DNA from: a virus
IMG/VR virus record: IMGVR_UViG_3300032086_001969
Location: 1-22,313 of that record
Length of the DNA: 22,313 nt
Direction: 5' to 3' (one strand)
The translations under genes were made by a program, and so were the position numbers. Each line of letters starts with the position of its first letter. The stretch's first letter is position 1. Positions 21,568 through 22,313 of the stretch are shown here, piece after piece. Under the pieces are notes generated by a model. It had not been told where the DNA came from. It searched no databases and saw only the letters and a list, made by a program, of their open reading frames with translations.

Positions 21568-21849
21568 CTAAGCATTTGAGAATTTCTTAGCTTTTTTAAC
21601 AAAATCATTCTTGCTTAAGTCTGGGAAGTATTTATCTCTTGACGCTGGGCTTGCTAAAGCTGCTTGCATCTCAGATATAGGTACTAGCTTGGGTTTTAGT
21701 TTTGCTACCTTTTCCCGTATCTTCGCTTCTACTAGCGCAGCCTTTTTAATTTCGTCATTAAGTTTATCTAGCTCAGCTTGGATAGGTGCTTTTTTGCTTT
21801 CTAGAGCGTCAAAGATAGCCTTTTCTTGATCTGTGAATTTGCCTTTCAT
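21568..21849 (-). CDS. Small helical coiled-coil protein (93 aa)
   Basis: From the ATG at 21849 (MKGKFTDQEK) the product is 93 aa and almost fully helical: LESKKAPIQAELDKLNDEIK continues into a Lys/Ala/Glu-rich coiled coil, then a Pro-containing hinge (KLKPKLVPIS) and a short helical end. The frame extends upstream to 21885, but that would overlap the preceding gene; the ATG used here lies one base after that gene's stop, next to GGTGG. There is no membrane segment. It could pair with the coiled-coil membrane protein that follows; this is speculative. Confidence 0.7.
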   Translation of the reverse strand: MKGKFTDQEKAIFDALESKKAPIQAELDKLNDEIKKAALVEAKIREKVAKLKPKLVPISEMQAALASPASRDKYFPDLSKNDFVKKAKKFSNA

Positions 21850-21850
21850 T

Positions 21851-22264
21851 TTAAACCACCGTAAAGGACGAAGTAGTCCAGTCAATTGTTAGTGTTTCGC
21901 CTGATGCTAATGTTAAGTCTGATCCGTAGTCATACCAGCACAGCAATGGGTCTAACGGGCTTGTTGGAGTGTTATTATAGACAACAACATACCTAAAAGT
22001 AGCCACTGCGCCTGATGCAGTAAGAACTAGATCAGTAAATAACTGTGTGAATGTTCCGGATGTTTGACCGCTTGATGATGTTGTTATGTTTCTTGACGAC
22101 AGGTTGGTGTAAGATATTTCAGTTAGGTTTGCTAATACTGAGTTTGTTGCGACTGGAGCGTTTGCAGCTGCGCATAATGCAACTGTAAATTGATCTGTTG
22201 AAGATGTGTAAACACCTTCTAGCCAGTCCTCAACTGTTTGATTGAATTTGTTATAGGTTGCCAT
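21851..22264 (-). CDS. Phage virion-type beta protein (137 aa)
   Basis: The start MATYNKFNQTVEDWLEGVY, then TDQFTVALCAAANAPVATNS and a stretch with ISYTNLSSRNIT, follows a pattern common to small phage proteins in which a short helix (x-F-x-x-x-VEDL-x-x-G) is followed by beta strands and an ending of the type W-x-D-Y-G...TIDW. These are usually annotated only as hypothetical or putative tail/head proteins. AGGAA is 7 bases upstream. Its C-terminus (DWTTSSFTVV) resembles the end of the truncated gene just upstream, suggesting tandem relatives. Confidence 0.78.
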   Translation of the reverse strand: MATYNKFNQTVEDWLEGVYTSSTDQFTVALCAAANAPVATNSVLANLTEISYTNLSSRNITTSSSGQTSGTFTQLFTDLVLTASGAVATFRYVVVYNNTPTSPLDPLLCWYDYGSDLTLASGETLTIDWTTSSFTVV

Positions 22265-22285
22265 TTTAGTTCCTATTAGTTAGTT

Positions 22286-22312
22286 TTAAACAACAGTCCA
22301 AACTGTTGAGGT
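22286..22312 (-). CDS. 3' end of an upstream gene, truncated by the window edge
   Basis: The last complete codons before a TAA (22288-22286) read TSTVWTVV on the minus strand, 21 bases upstream of the next ATG. It resembles the ending TSSFTVV of the following gene, so it is probably the C-terminus of a related virion-type protein. With only eight residues visible, the reading frame is supported by spacing and this resemblance alone. Confidence 0.4.
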   Translation of the reverse strand, partial: TSTVWTVV

Positions 22313-22313
22313 T

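Noticed and set aside
1-22313. CRISPR arrays or insertion sequences
   Set aside because: No regularly spaced repeats, no transposase and no terminal inverted repeats with target duplications were seen.

Overview
The window is part of a tailed-phage (podovirus-type) genome or prophage. Every gene I can support lies on the minus strand, so the genome reads from right to left. The composition is AT-rich. The gene order from terminase to tailspike follows the P22 late region: small and large terminase, portal, scaffold, coat, head-tail adaptor, gp10-like stabiliser, gp14-like acetyltransferase, three ejection proteins, tailspike. The coat and cement pair instead resembles the Bordetella BPP-1/epsilon15 type, so the phage is a P22-like/BPP-1-like mosaic. 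The base composition and strong AGGAG-type Shine-Dalgarno sites suit a low-GC gammaproteobacterial host, possibly marine, but nothing in the window fixes the host. No integrase, replication gene, endolysin, tRNA or reverse transcriptase is present here.

Right part (22312 to about 14000): the end of a virion-type gene, a full-length gene of similar ending, two small helical or membrane proteins and one unknown gene lead into TerS, TerL, portal, a 99-aa helical protein, scaffold, major capsid protein, cement protein and a 58-aa gene. A hairpin terminator with a GAAA loop closes this packaging/capsid block.

Middle part (14034 to 2857): adaptor, gp10-like protein, several beta-rich virion proteins (one with an apparent carbohydrate-binding insertion), a GNAT-fold gp14-like protein, three DNA-ejection proteins (gp7/gp20/gp16 positions) and a tailspike. 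Genes overlap by 1-8 bases or abut almost throughout, so this reads as one late transcription unit.

Left part (2842 to 284): the late unit ends at a terminator whose 3' arm and U-tail form the spacer of a near-consensus sigma70 promoter (TTGACA, 17 bp, TATAGT). This promoter drives an XRE repressor-like gene and ten more small genes, most joined by 4-base ATGA overlaps. Three have a membrane segment and one is cysteine-rich.

Far left (about 265 to 1, running off the window): no gene, but a dense set of nested stem-loops. These include a roughly 39-pair hairpin whose apical loop and bulge are complementary to flanking sequence. A promoter-like sequence is placed to start RNA at the first hairpin, and mismatches in the main stem become G-U pairs only on the minus strand. 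I interpret it as the 5' part of a structured phage noncoding RNA. It is the most unusual feature in the window.
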